Below are positions 16,933 to 25,749 of a stretch of 64,000 nucleotides of DNA, in pieces. The stretch comes from WHSW01 sp963767475. Lineage in GTDB: Bacteria > Actinomycetota > Thermoleophilia > Solirubrobacterales > 70-9. The stretch's first letter is position 1; every line of letters begins with the position of its first letter. Position numbers and translations under genes: made by a program. The notes beneath the pieces were generated by a model. That model had not been told where the DNA came from. It did no database searches and worked only from the letters and a program-made list of their open reading frames with translations. The DNA lies in the NCBI GenBank assembly GCA_963767475.1, contig CAVYEI010000003.1, positions 1,178,001 to 1,242,000 on the forward strand, written 5' to 3'.

Positions 16933-17940
16933 ATGGCGAAGGAGGCGATCACGATCGAAGCGGGGGGCCGCGAGGTGCGGCTCTCGAGCCCGAGCAAGGT
17001 CTACTTCCCCGAGCCGGGCCACACCAAGCGCGACCTGGCCGAGTACTACGTAGCGGTCGCCGACGCCGCCTGCCTGCACCTGCGCGAACGCCCGACGACG
17101 ATGAAGCGCTTCGTCGAGGGGGTGACCGGTGAGTTCTTCTTCCAGAAGCGGGTGCCCAAGAACGCGCCCGACTGGCTCGAGACGGCGACCGTCAAGTTCC
17201 CCTCCGGCCGCAGCGCCACCGAGCTGGTCGGCAACGACGCGGCCCACCTCGTCTGGGCGGTCAACCTCGGGGTGATCGACTTCAACCCCTGGCCGGCCCG
17301 CCGCGCCGACCTCGACCACCCCGACGAGCTGCGGGTCGACCTCGACCCGACGCCGGAGTCGAACTTCGATCAGGTGCGAGCCGTGGCCATGGTCGTTCAC
17401 GAGACGCTCAGCGACCACGGCCTGCTCGGCTTCCCCAAGACCTCGGGCTCACGCGGAATCCACGTCAACGTGCGGATCGAGCCGAAGTGGACGTTCACCG
17501 AGGTCCGGCGGGCGGCGCTGGCGCTGGCGCGCGAGGTTGAGCGGCGAACCGAGCTGGCGACCTCGAAATGGTGGAAGGAGGAGCGCCACGGCGTCTTCGT
17601 CGACTACAACCAGAACGCCCGCGACCGCACCGTCGCCTCGGCCTGGTCGGTGCGGCCGGTCCCCGACGCCCGCGTCTCGACCCCGATCGAGTGGGACGAG
17701 GTCCCCGACGTCGATCCGGCGGAGCTTCGCCTCGACACCGTGCCCGCCCGGCTGGCCGAGCGCGGCGATCCGTCGGCGACGATCGACGAGGTCGCCCACT
17801 CGCTCGATTCGCTGCTCGAGCTCGCCGACCGCGACGAGGCCGAGGGCCTCGGAGACGCCCCCTGGCCGCCGCACTTTCGCAAGCAAAAGGACGAGCCCAA
17901 GCGCGTACAGCCGAGCCGGGCGAAGAAGTCCGGCACATAA
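16933..17940 (+). CDS. LigD-type polymerase/primase (PolDom, Prim-PolC-like)
   Basis: A 335-residue stand-alone polymerase domain of the archaeo-eukaryotic primase superfamily. The catalytic acidic pair lies in RVDLDPT (Asp136, Asp138). KTSGSRGIHV (169-178) is the conserved nucleotide-binding strand, and VFVDYNQNARDRT provides the third acidic residue. It lacks the ligase and 3'-phosphoesterase domains of full LigD. The partner ligase is encoded convergently at 18001-18960. In mycobacteria the equivalent Prim-PolC/LigC pair fills and seals short gaps in excision repair. No Ku gene lies in the window. The ATG start at 16933 has no obvious Shine-Dalgarno. Confidence 0.88.
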   Translation: MAKEAITIEAGGREVRLSSPSKVYFPEPGHTKRDLAEYYVAVADAACLHLRERPTTMKRFVEGVTGEFFFQKRVPKNAPDWLETATVKFPSGRSATELVGNDAAHLVWAVNLGVIDFNPWPARRADLDHPDELRVDLDPTPESNFDQVRAVAMVVHETLSDHGLLGFPKTSGSRGIHVNVRIEPKWTFTEVRRAALALAREVERRTELATSKWWKEERHGVFVDYNQNARDRTVASAWSVRPVPDARVSTPIEWDEVPDVDPAELRLDTVPARLAERGDPSATIDEVAHSLDSLLELADRDEAEGLGDAPWPPHFRKQKDEPKRVQPSRAKKSGT

Positions 17941-17990
17941 GCCGCCTCAACAGCGGCGGGGCTCGGCTTCGTCCTTCGGACTCCGCCTCA
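17941..17990 (-). repeat. Palindromic dispersed repeat, copy A
   Basis: Read on the minus strand it contains GTCC-GAA-GGAC, then GAAGCCGAGCC, then GCCGC-TGTTGAG-GCGGC, giving two small hairpins. Related sequences lie at 47786-47831 and 48610-48647. It fills the gap between the convergent polymerase and ligase genes and may serve as a two-way terminator. Confidence 0.6.
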
Positions 17991-18000
17991 CACGGGTTGG

Positions 18001-18960
18001 CTACGACTCGAGCTGCTCGAGCACGCACTCGCGCGGCGGCTTGTCGTCGCGCCAGCGCAGGATCTTGGCGCCGTGGCGAATGCGCCCGGCGGAGACGTGG
18101 TCGAAGCTGACCTCGAGCACCAGCTCCGGCCGCAGCGCGACCCACTCGAGATCACGGTCGGCCGACCAGCGGCTGGGGTCGGCGGAGCCGCGCTCGCCGG
18201 TCGCATAGGGGCCCAGCGTGTCGACCAGCTCGCGCTTTTCCTTCGCCTTCAGGCCCGAGGTGTGGCCGACGACGTGCAGCTCGCCCTTGGAGTCGTAGAG
18301 GCCGAGCATCAGCGAGCCGACCGTGTTCTCCTCCTTGCCCGGGCGCCAGCCGGCGACCACGGCGTCGATCGTCCGCAGGCGCTTGATCTTGACCATCGCC
18401 TTGCGCTCGCCCATCAGGTACGGGGAGTCGAGGCGCTTGGCGATCACTCCCTCGCCGCTCTCCAGCCAGGGCTCGGCCTCGGCGGCTTCCCCGACCAGCG
18501 GCGTCAGCTCGACCGTGCCCGGGTTGGCGAAGCCGCCGATCAGCTTCTCGAGCGCCTCGCGGCGCTGCTCGAACGGGTTCTCAACCGCGCTCTGGTCGCC
18601 GACGGCGAGCAGGTCGAAGCTGCGAAACAGCGCCGGCGTGGTCTCCGAAAGCATCTTCACCCGCGACTCCGCCGGGTGCAACCGGTTCTGAAGCGCGTCG
18701 AAGACCTCGTGCCCGTCGTCGTCGAGGATCAGCAACTCACCGTCGATCACGTAACGGCCCTCGGGGAACACGAGCTCGGGGAAGTAGCGGGCCAGCGGCC
18801 TGCCGGTCCGAGACTGCAGGAAGAGCTCGGAGCCGTCGACGAACGCAAGCGCGCGAAAGCCGTCGTATTTGGGCTCATAGGCCCAGCCCTCGTCGGTGGG
18901 AAGCTGCTTGCGCGAGAGCGCGAGCTGCGGCTTGATCGGGGGCTTGAGCGGCAGCGCCAT
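18001..18960 (-). CDS. ATP-dependent DNA ligase (LigC-like)
   Basis: A 319-residue ligase. The adenylation motif EPKYDGFR holds Lys31. DGELLILDDDG, a FDLLAV strand, the motif EGVIAKRLDSPY and VKIKRLRTIDAVV cover the remaining nucleotidyltransferase motifs. A C-terminal OB fold ends in LEVSFDHVSAGRIRHG. It is compact, without DNA-binding extensions, as in LigC or the ligase part of LigD. It is convergent with the polymerase gene at 16933 and probably works with it in gap repair. The ATG start lies 18 bases from the divergent gene at 18979. Confidence 0.92.
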   Translation of the reverse strand: MALPLKPPIKPQLALSRKQLPTDEGWAYEPKYDGFRALAFVDGSELFLQSRTGRPLARYFPELVFPEGRYVIDGELLILDDDGHEVFDALQNRLHPAESRVKMLSETTPALFRSFDLLAVGDQSAVENPFEQRREALEKLIGGFANPGTVELTPLVGEAAEAEPWLESGEGVIAKRLDSPYLMGERKAMVKIKRLRTIDAVVAGWRPGKEENTVGSLMLGLYDSKGELHVVGHTSGLKAKEKRELVDTLGPYATGERGSADPSRWSADRDLEWVALRPELVLEVSFDHVSAGRIRHGAKILRWRDDKPPRECVLEQLES

Positions 18961-18965
18961 CCCTC

Positions 18966-18971
18966 TAGTCT
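18966..18971 (+). promoter_or_regulatory. Leaderless -10 box (TAGTCT)
   Basis: TAGTCT with a seven-base spacer to the GTG at 18979. Confidence 0.5.
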
Positions 18972-18978
18972 CGCAAGC

Positions 18979-20187
18979 GTGCAGGTCGCGCAGCCACCCG
19001 ACGAGTGCGATGTCGCCGTCGTCGGCGCCGGGATCGTCGGCCTCGCCACGGCGCGCGAGCTCGCCCTGCGCCACGACGGCCTGCGGGTGGTCGCGCTCGA
19101 GCGCGAGCCGGCGATCGCCGCCCACCAGACCAGCCACTCGAGCGGCGTCATCCACAGCGGGATCTACTACGAGCCCGGCTCGCTGAAGGCACGGCTGTGC
19201 GTCGACGGCATGCGCGAGCTGTACGCGTACTGCGACGAGCGCGGGATCGAGGCGAAGCGCAGCGGGAAGCTGATCGTCGCCACCGATGGCGCCGAGCTGC
19301 CGCGCCTCGACCAGCTCGAGGCGCGCGGCCTCGCGAACCAGGTGCCCGGCCTGCGGCGCGTCGACGAGCGTGAGATCCGCGAGATCGAGCCGCACGCCGC
19401 GGGCCTCGCGGGGCTGCACTCGCCCGAGACCGGCGTCGTCGACTTCGCTCGCGTCGCCGGCGCCTACGCCGACGACCTGCGCCGCGCGGGAGGTTCGGTG
19501 GTCACCGGCTGCGGGGTGCGGGCAATCGACGGCGGCGCCGTCTCCCACGACGCCGGGACCACCGCCGCGGGCGCGGTCGTGGTCTGCGCCGGCGCCTGGG
19601 GGGACCGGCTGGCGCGGGCGGCAGGGGCGCCCGCCGACCCCCGGATCGTCCCCTTTCGTGGCGCCTACCTGCGCCTGCGGCCCGAGCGAGCCGATCTCGT
19701 GCGCTCCAACATCTACCCGGTCCCCGATCCCGAGCTGCCCTTCCTCGGGGCCCATTTGACCCGCGGCTTCGACGGTTCCGTGCTCCTCGGGCCTACCGCC
19801 CTGATCGCCGGCGCTCGCGACGCTTACCGGCTGCGCCGCGTCCGCGGACGCGACCTGCTGCAGACGCTCGCCTGGCCGGGGACATGGCGGCTGGTGGGGC
19901 GCCACTGGCGCGCCGGCCTGAACGAGCTCCGCCACGCGGCCTCGACGCGTGCGTACGTCACCGCAGCCCGGCGGCTGGTGCCGGAGCTGCGGGCGATGGA
20001 TTTCGTCCCTGGTCCGGCCGGGGTCCGTGCCCAGGCGCTCGGTCGCGACGGCTCGCTGGTCGACGACTTCCTGATCGCGCGCGCCGACCGCGCGCTGTAT
20101 GTGCGCAACGCCCCCTCCCCCGCCGCGACATCTTCGCTGCCGCTCGCGCGGCTGATCGCCGACGAGGTGGAGCCTCTTCTGAGCTGA
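18979..20187 (+). CDS. lhgO: L-2-hydroxyglutarate oxidase-like FAD-dependent oxidoreductase
   Basis: A 402-residue flavoprotein of the D-amino-acid-oxidase fold. It opens with the dinucleotide motif VVGAGIVGLATAREL. SHSSGVIHSGIYYEPGSLKA, the second FAD motif VVCAGAWGDRLA, and the late VRAQALGRDGSLVDDF are hallmarks of LhgO, which oxidises L-2-hydroxyglutarate to 2-oxoglutarate and passes electrons to the quinone pool. The GTG start follows a leaderless box. Its stop is one base away from the convergent hydrolase gene. A related 2-hydroxyacid or glycerol-3-phosphate oxidase is less likely. Confidence 0.88.
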   Translation: MQVAQPPDECDVAVVGAGIVGLATARELALRHDGLRVVALEREPAIAAHQTSHSSGVIHSGIYYEPGSLKARLCVDGMRELYAYCDERGIEAKRSGKLIVATDGAELPRLDQLEARGLANQVPGLRRVDEREIREIEPHAAGLAGLHSPETGVVDFARVAGAYADDLRRAGGSVVTGCGVRAIDGGAVSHDAGTTAAGAVVVCAGAWGDRLARAAGAPADPRIVPFRGAYLRLRPERADLVRSNIYPVPDPELPFLGAHLTRGFDGSVLLGPTALIAGARDAYRLRRVRGRDLLQTLAWPGTWRLVGRHWRAGLNELRHAASTRAYVTAARRLVPELRAMDFVPGPAGVRAQALGRDGSLVDDFLIARADRALYVRNAPSPAATSSLPLARLIADEVEPLLS

Positions 20188-20188
20188 C

Positions 20189-21094
20189 TCAGCCGGCGAG
20201 CTCCGAGATCGCGCCGACGACGACCTCGGGCGCCTCCACCTGCGGCGTGTGGCCGACGCCGGGCAGCATCGCGATCCGTGCGTGCGGCAGGGCCTCGGCC
20301 AGCTCCTTGGCGCCGGCCGGCACGCAGAGGCGGTCGGCCTCGCCCCAGATCACGCTCACCGGGACCTTGATCGCCTCGGCGTCGAACGGGTCGTCGAGCT
20401 CGGCCCGCAACCGCTTCGCGTACTCGAGCCGCCTCGAGATCTCCGGCCGGTCGACGTGAAACCGGGTGAAGCGGTCGACCACCGCCTGGTCGACCCCGGC
20501 TGGATCGGCGAAGGCCAGGTTCCGGTAAAGCCGTCCGGCCACCGAGCGGACCACCGCGGGCGGAACCGGAGCCGGCATGCCGATGATCCGCGAGACCGCC
20601 GGCACCCGGTCGAGGGTGAAGAACGCCGCTGCCATCCGCACTCCGGCGGGGCCGATCGGGACGATCCCGGCGAGCGGCAGATCCGGATCGGTCGCGAGCC
20701 GCAGGGCGACCCAGCCTCCGAGCGAGTTGCCGGCGACCACGACCTTTCGCCCCGACGCCTCGGCCGCCGCCTCGACCGCGTCGGCGGCGAACCCGACCAG
20801 CTGGTCGAGCACCGAGCCCGAGTCGAGCGGCGGCGCGGTGCCGAAGCCCGGCAGGTCGTAGGCGATCGCCGGCCGGCCGGCGACGGAGAGCCGGTCGAGC
20901 ACCGCGAGCCAGGTGTCGGCGTTGTCGAGCCAGCCGTGCAGGAGCACGGCCGGCACGCCCTCACCGCGGGTCGAGATCGCGCGGGTCTGCACGCCCCCGA
21001 CCTCGACCTCGCGGCTGCGCAGGCGCGCGGTCCTGCCCCTGCCGGGGCCGTCGGGAACGGGTTGCGCCTCTCCACCGAGGCGGATCGCCGGCAT
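20189..21094 (-). CDS. Alpha/beta hydrolase
   Basis: A 301-residue serine hydrolase. The oxyanion strand VLLHGWLDNADTW, the nucleophile elbow GNSLGGW, an Asp in SVIWGEADRLCVP and the final His in LPGVGHTPQVE give a complete catalytic triad. The short cap domain is typical of esterases and C-C hydrolases. It is the third gene of a run with an SCP2-type thiolase and an acyl-CoA dehydrogenase (21-base gap), so it may cleave or release an acyl compound in that pathway. The ATG start at 21094 gives a Gly/Arg-rich leader of about 25 residues, so a later start is possible. Confidence 0.85.
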   Translation of the reverse strand: MPAIRLGGEAQPVPDGPGRGRTARLRSREVEVGGVQTRAISTRGEGVPAVLLHGWLDNADTWLAVLDRLSVAGRPAIAYDLPGFGTAPPLDSGSVLDQLVGFAADAVEAAAEASGRKVVVAGNSLGGWVALRLATDPDLPLAGIVPIGPAGVRMAAAFFTLDRVPAVSRIIGMPAPVPPAVVRSVAGRLYRNLAFADPAGVDQAVVDRFTRFHVDRPEISRRLEYAKRLRAELDDPFDAEAIKVPVSVIWGEADRLCVPAGAKELAEALPHARIAMLPGVGHTPQVEAPEVVVGAISELAG

Positions 21095-21115
21095 CCGTGC
21101 CTGCTCGATCCGCGC

Positions 21116-22279
21116 CTAGAGCCCGTAGGTCTTCGAGATGATCTCGCGCTGGATCTCGTTGGTGCCGCCGTAGATCGACATCACCAGCGTCGTGCGCACA
21201 TGGCGCTCCATGTCGTACTCGGTGGCGTAGCCGTAGCCGCCCATCATCTGCATGCCCTCGAGCGCGGTCTTCTTCGCCACCTCGGTCGCCTTCAGCTTCG
21301 CCATCGAGGCCTCGCGCGGGAGCAGCTGGCTGGGGTCGGCGTCGACCTTGCGAGCGACGTCGTAGACCAGCAGCCGCGTGCACTCGATCTCGGTGGCGAG
21401 GTCGGCGATCCGGTGCTTGAGCGCCTGGAAGGAGCCGATCGGGCGCCCGAACTGCTTGCGCTCCTTGACGTATGCGAGCAGGTCGTCGAAGGCCCGCTGG
21501 GCGATCCCGAGGGCGCTCGCGGCGAGGATCAGCCGCTCCACGTTGAGCCCGGCCATCAGCTGCATCCAGGCCCCGTCGACCTGGCCCAGGACCCGCTCCT
21601 CGGGGACGTAGCAATCGGTGAGGAAGACGTCGTTGACCTCCTTGCCACCCATCGTCTGGATCCCGCGGATCTCGATCCCCTCGGCGTCGGTGGGCACCGA
21701 GAGCATCGTCAGCCCCTCGTGCTTGGAGCCGGAGGTGTCGGAGCGGGCGATGACGAGGATGTGCTCGGCGATGTGGGCGGCCGAGATCCAGGTCTTCTGG
21801 CCGTTGAGGACGAAGCCGCCGTTCTGGCGCTCGGCGCGGCAGGAGAGGTTGCCCACGTCCGAGCCCGCCTCGGGCTCCGACATCGCGATCGCCTCGACCT
21901 TGCCCGAGGTGATCCCGCCGAGGATCTCCTGCTTTTGCTCCTCGGTGCCGAAGCGCTCGTAGGCGCCGGCGACGATCAGGCTGACGCCGTAGCCGGCGAT
22001 CGGGACCAGGCCGCGCATCGTGCCCTCGAGGAAGATGCAGGCGTCGACGAGCCCGCCGCCGGAGCCGCCGTAGGCCTCGTCGATCGAGACCCCGAGCCAG
22101 CCGAGCTCGGCGAGCTTGTCGTACATCTCCTGGCTGTGCAGCTCGGTGTAATTCTCGGTCAGCCGCTCGCGCTGCTCCTTGGTCCCCAGCTCGCGCTCGC
22201 AGAAATCGGCGATCGCCGCCTGGAAGTCACGTTGTTCGTCGGTCAGGCCCTCGATCCGGGCGACTGTCGTGCTGCTCAT
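21116..22279 (-). CDS. Acyl-CoA dehydrogenase (isovaleryl-CoA dehydrogenase-like active site)
   Basis: A 387-residue FAD enzyme that introduces the alpha-beta double bond into acyl-CoA. SEPEAGSDVGNL and YGGTNEIQREI are the family's FAD and C-terminal signatures. The usual catalytic Glu of the medium-chain enzyme is replaced by Gly in YGGTNE, and the base is instead predicted to be Glu248 in GLNVERLIL, as in isovaleryl-CoA dehydrogenase. ATG 22279 has a strong AGAAGGAGA upstream. It lies 15 bases downstream of the thiolase gene. Confidence 0.92.
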   Translation of the reverse strand: MSSTTVARIEGLTDEQRDFQAAIADFCERELGTKEQRERLTENYTELHSQEMYDKLAELGWLGVSIDEAYGGSGGGLVDACIFLEGTMRGLVPIAGYGVSLIVAGAYERFGTEEQKQEILGGITSGKVEAIAMSEPEAGSDVGNLSCRAERQNGGFVLNGQKTWISAAHIAEHILVIARSDTSGSKHEGLTMLSVPTDAEGIEIRGIQTMGGKEVNDVFLTDCYVPEERVLGQVDGAWMQLMAGLNVERLILAASALGIAQRAFDDLLAYVKERKQFGRPIGSFQALKHRIADLATEIECTRLLVYDVARKVDADPSQLLPREASMAKLKATEVAKKTALEGMQMMGGYGYATEYDMERHVRTTLVMSIYGGTNEIQREIISKTYGL

Positions 22280-22294
22280 CTGGATTCTCCTTCT

Positions 22295-23506
22295 CTAGGC
22301 CTTGGCCGGCTTGTAGACCGAGACGACCGCGGCGCCGCCGAGGCCGATGTTGTGCTGAAGCGCGACCTTGGCGCCGTCCACCTGGCGCGCGTCGGCGGTG
22401 CCCCGCAGCTGCCAGGTGAGCTCGCTGCACTGGGCGAGGCCGGTGGCGCCAAGCGGGTGGCCCTTCGAGATCAGGCCTCCGGACGGATTGACCACTGGGC
22501 CCGAGCCGCCGTAGGTCGTCGCCTCGGCCTCGACGAGCTTGTGGCCCTCGCCCTCGGCGGCGAACCCGAGCGCCTCGTAGGTGATCAGCTCGTTGGCCGA
22601 GAAGCAGTCGTGGAGCTCGCAGACGTCGACCTCGCCGGCCGCGATCCCCGCCTCCTCGTAGGCCTGGTCGGCCGCCTGCTTCGACATGTCATAGCCGACG
22701 ATCCTGATGCAGTCGGTGTCGTCGGCGAAGGTCGAGCTGAGGTCGGTGACCATCGCCTGGCCGGCGATCTCGACCGCCTGGTCTGCGAGCCCGTGCTCGT
22801 CGACGTAGCGCTCGGAGGCGACGATCGCGCAGGCCGAGCCGTCGGACGTCGGTGAGCACTGGAGCTTGGTCAGCGGCTCGTGGATCATCCGCGACTCCTT
22901 GATCTGATCGAGCGTGTACTCGTCCTGGAACTGGGCGTAGGGGTTGTTGACCGAATGCTTGTGGTTCTTCCACCCGATCCAGGCGTAATGGTCGGGCTCG
23001 GAGCCGTAGCGGTCCATGTGGTCGCGGCCGGCGTTGCCGAACATCTGCGGCGCCGCCGGCGACTCCTCCGGATCGCGAAGCGCGAACATCGCGATCGCGT
23101 GCTTGTCGATCGCGTTCGTGCGGTCGGTGTACTTGACCCCGAGCGAGCCCTTCTCCATCTTCTCGAAGCCGACCGCGAGCGCGCAGTCGACGCTCCCGCC
23201 GCGGACCGCCTGGCGGGCCAGAAAGAGCGCCGAGGAGCCGGTCGAGCAGTTGTTGTTCACGTTGACGATCGGAATCCCGGTGAGGCCGAGCTGGTAGAGC
23301 GCCCGCTGGCCATAGGTCGAGTCGCCGTAGCAGTAGCCGGCGTAGGCCTGCTCGACGTCGTCGTAGGGGATGCCCGCGTCGGCGAGCGCCTTCTCCCCCG
23401 CCTCCTTGGCCCAGTCGGGATAGTCGCCCTCCTTGGTCCCGGGCTTGTCGAACTTCGTCATCCCGACGCCGATCACGTAGGTGCGGTTGCTGCCGTTTGC
23501 GCTCAT
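22295..23506 (-). CDS. SCP2-type thiolase (lipid-transfer protein family)
   Basis: A 403-residue thiolase-fold protein. The nucleophile Cys is in NNNCSTGSSAL, the central His motif is LHDCFSANE, and the late His is in SKGHPLGATGLAQ. This arrangement is that of SCP-x/steroid thiolases, and the wording 'lipid-transfer protein' is common for such genes in actinobacteria. It probably performs the last C-C cleavage of a fatty-acid or sterol side chain, working with the downstream dehydrogenase. It is first in its operon and divergent from the MaoC gene over 76 bases. Confidence 0.9.
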   Translation of the reverse strand: MSANGSNRTYVIGVGMTKFDKPGTKEGDYPDWAKEAGEKALADAGIPYDDVEQAYAGYCYGDSTYGQRALYQLGLTGIPIVNVNNNCSTGSSALFLARQAVRGGSVDCALAVGFEKMEKGSLGVKYTDRTNAIDKHAIAMFALRDPEESPAAPQMFGNAGRDHMDRYGSEPDHYAWIGWKNHKHSVNNPYAQFQDEYTLDQIKESRMIHEPLTKLQCSPTSDGSACAIVASERYVDEHGLADQAVEIAGQAMVTDLSSTFADDTDCIRIVGYDMSKQAADQAYEEAGIAAGEVDVCELHDCFSANELITYEALGFAAEGEGHKLVEAEATTYGGSGPVVNPSGGLISKGHPLGATGLAQCSELTWQLRGTADARQVDGAKVALQHNIGLGGAAVVSVYKPAKA

Positions 23507-23582
23507 GGGGTCAGCGGTGCCTTTCTCTCAAGTTGTGGCGCCAAAGATACAGAACGGGCGCCCGGTTTGTTAGGTTGCCGTC
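23507..23582. promoter_or_regulatory. Divergent control region with two GC-rich palindromes
   Basis: The region holds TGGCGCCA at 23536-23543 and CGGGCGCCCG at 23555-23564. The second lies directly upstream of the -10 box TAGGTT at 23571-23576, six bases before the MaoC ATG. The palindromes are candidate operators for the TetR protein encoded two genes downstream. This is an inference from position. Confidence 0.45.
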
Positions 23583-24434
23583 ATGACTACCGACACCGCC
23601 CCCAGCTTCAAGGCCGACGCGATCGGCACCACCGGCGACCCGGTCGAGTTCGCGGTCGAGCGTGAGCGGATCGCCGCCTACGCCGCCGCCACCAACGACT
23701 CGATCGCAGCCCACGCGGCCGGCGACATCGCCCCTCCCGTGTTCGCGATCGTGCCCGCCTTCCAGGCCGCCGGGATGGCGAGCATGCAGGTGATACCTGC
23801 CGAGATGCTGGGCGCGATCCTCCACGGCGAGCAGGACTTCCACTTCCGTCGTCCGATCGAGCCCGGGATGACCCTGAGCACGAGCGCCACCCCGATCGGC
23901 ATGCGCCAGCGCTCCTCGGGGGTCACCGTGATCACCAAGGCCGAGACTCGCGAGGCCGGCGGCGACCTGGTGGTCGAGCAGTACATGACCACCTTCGTCC
24001 GCGGCGCCCAGGGGGCCGAGGACATCGGCGACGAAGCGCCACCCCACCGCTTCGACGACGCGCTTCGCGAGCGCGATCCGGACGCCGAGGTCGCGCAGAC
24101 CTTCGACGCCGACCAGACCTACCGCTACGCCGAGGCCTCCGGCGACCCGATGCAGATCCACCTCGACGAGGAGTTCGCCAAGTCGGTGGGGCTGCCCGGG
24201 ATCATCATCCACGGGCTCTGCACGATGGCCTTCACCTCGGTGGCGGCGATCGAGCACGGCTGCCCCGACGACCCGACACGTTTGAAGCGGCTCGCCGTGC
24301 GCTTCGCCAGCATCGCGCTGCCGAAGCAGACGATCACGACCAGGATCTGGGACGCCGGCGGGAGCTCCGCCTACGAGACCACGTCCGACGCCGGGGCCGT
24401 GGTGATCAAGGACGGGCTGGCGGAAATAACTTGA
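23583..24434 (+). CDS. Double-hotdog MaoC-like enoyl-CoA hydratase
   Basis: A 283-residue protein with an N-terminal degenerate hotdog domain and a C-terminal catalytic MaoC domain. YAEASGDPMQIHLDEEFAKSVGLPG followed by IIIHGLCTMAF is the hydratase-2 motif, holding the Asp and His that add water to the enoyl-CoA. It probably hydrates the product of the acyl-CoA dehydrogenase encoded divergently. The start ATG has a leaderless -10 box. The stop overlaps the TetR gene by four bases (TTGA). Confidence 0.9.
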   Translation: MTTDTAPSFKADAIGTTGDPVEFAVERERIAAYAAATNDSIAAHAAGDIAPPVFAIVPAFQAAGMASMQVIPAEMLGAILHGEQDFHFRRPIEPGMTLSTSATPIGMRQRSSGVTVITKAETREAGGDLVVEQYMTTFVRGAQGAEDIGDEAPPHRFDDALRERDPDAEVAQTFDADQTYRYAEASGDPMQIHLDEEFAKSVGLPGIIIHGLCTMAFTSVAAIEHGCPDDPTRLKRLAVRFASIALPKQTITTRIWDAGGSSAYETTSDAGAVVIKDGLAEIT

Positions 24435-25057
24435 CCGCGGAACCGCAAACCGCCGCCCCGCGGCGAACCCAATCGGAGCGCAGCGAAGAGACCCGCGGCA
24501 GGCTCTTGGACGCGACGATCGAGAGCCTGACGACCGTCGGTTACGCGGGGACCACGATCCGCCAGGTGACCGAGCTCGCCGGGGTCTCGCAGGGGGCGCA
24601 GAGTCACCATTTCCCGCATCGCGTCGACCTCGTCGTCAGCGCCTTCGAGCGCCTCGCGGAGCAGCGAATCGATCGTTACCGAGAGCGCGCGAGCGAGCTG
24701 CCGCCGGACGCCCCGACGCGGCGACGGGCGCTCCTCGACCTGCTCTGGGAGGACTTCTCGAGCGCGGTGTTCACGGTCGCGGTGCGGCTCTGGGTGGCGG
24801 CGGCCGAGGATGACGAGCTGCGCGAGCGCCTCGTCCCCGTGGAGAAGCGCATCTACGCCAGCATCACCGAGCTCTCGGCCGAGGTCGCGGGCGAGCTCGG
24901 CCAGCGGCCGGACTTCGATCGGCGGCTGGCGGTGGCGATGAACACGGTCGCCGGCCTCGCCCTGGTGCGCGAGTTCGATCCCTCGGGCCGGGCCAGCAAG
25001 GGCAACCAATGGCCCTACCACCGCGCCGCGCTCGAGCGCGTGTTCGACGACCGGTGA
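24431..25057 (+). CDS. TetR-family transcriptional regulator
   Basis: A 208-residue repressor. The N-terminal helix-turn-helix spans residues about 20-65 (GYAGTTIRQVTELAGVSQGAQSHHFP). The C-terminal helical domain would bind an effector, probably an acyl-CoA given the neighbours. It starts at a TTG overlapping the MaoC stop, and its stop overlaps the next gene's GTG, so it is translated within the MaoC-TetR-CMD unit. It likely controls the divergent promoter region at 23507-23582. Confidence 0.9.
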   Translation: MTAEPQTAAPRRTQSERSEETRGRLLDATIESLTTVGYAGTTIRQVTELAGVSQGAQSHHFPHRVDLVVSAFERLAEQRIDRYRERASELPPDAPTRRRALLDLLWEDFSSAVFTVAVRLWVAAAEDDELRERLVPVEKRIYASITELSAEVAGELGQRPDFDRRLAVAMNTVAGLALVREFDPSGRASKGNQWPYHRAALERVFDDR

Positions 25058-25614
25058 GCCCCTCGCTGCCGCTCCCCGGCGACGACGAGCTGCCGGACGA
25101 CATCCGGCGGGCGCTCGCCAATCTGCCGCCGCTGAACGTGTTCCGCGCCGTCGCCGCGGTGCCGGCGAGCTTTCGCCCCTTCCTCGAGCTCGGCGGCTCG
25201 TTGCTCGCCGGCGCCGAGATCGACGCCAAGAACCGCGAGATCGCGATCCTCGCGGTCGCCACGGAGACCGGTGCGGGCTACGAGTGGGCCCAGCACGAAC
25301 AGCTCGCTCGCAACGTCGGCGTCAGCGAGGCCGAGATCGAGGCGATCCGCGCTCAGGATCCCGCCGGGCTCGACCCCGACGGCGCGCTCGTGCTCCGGGC
25401 GGCGACCGAGATCAGCCGCGATGTGCGGATCTCCGACGAGGCGCTCGGGCTGGTGGTCGAGCGCTGGGGCGAGGCCGGCGCCGCCGAGCTGATCCTCTGC
25501 GTCGGCTACTACAACATGGTCAGCCGCTTTCTCGAGTCGACCGGGGTCGAGATCGAGCCCGAGCAGCTGCTCGGCGAGCAGACGCCGGACGCGATTCGCA
25601 GGCGCGCCGAGTAG
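25054..25614 (+). CDS. Carboxymuconolactone decarboxylase-like (AhpD-fold) protein
   Basis: A 186-residue all-helical protein. NREIAILAVATETGAGYEWAQHEQLA is the CMD core. The CxxC of AhpD peroxidases is absent, so thiol peroxidase activity is not expected. The role may be a lactone decarboxylase-type or unknown reaction. The GTG start overlaps the TetR stop (GTGA). It is the third gene in this coupled set, and probably belongs to the same acyl or ring catabolic pathway. Confidence 0.85.
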   Translation: MSPSLPLPGDDELPDDIRRALANLPPLNVFRAVAAVPASFRPFLELGGSLLAGAEIDAKNREIAILAVATETGAGYEWAQHEQLARNVGVSEAEIEAIRAQDPAGLDPDGALVLRAATEISRDVRISDEALGLVVERWGEAGAAELILCVGYYNMVSRFLESTGVEIEPEQLLGEQTPDAIRRRAE

Positions 25615-25646
25615 CTGCGCCCTCCACCCGGGTCTGAATTCGACCA

Positions 25647-25658
25647 CCCCCCGGGGGG
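25647..25658. repeat. Perfect palindrome CCCCCCGGGGGG
   Basis: A 12-base loopless palindrome 33 bases after the CMD stop, in a 135-base gap otherwise without recognised signals. It might be part of a terminator or a protein site. Confidence 0.4.
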
Positions 25659-25749
25659 CGGCGGTCCAGCCCCGGGGTCTCTGTCCGCGCCGGCGATCCG
25701 GCCCGACACTCGGTCCATGGGAAGAAAACGATCCGAAAGGGAGGATCCC

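Noticed and set aside
16933..18960. Full non-homologous end-joining system
   Set aside because: Polymerase and ligase are present but there is no Ku gene. The pair fits gap-filling excision repair at least as well.
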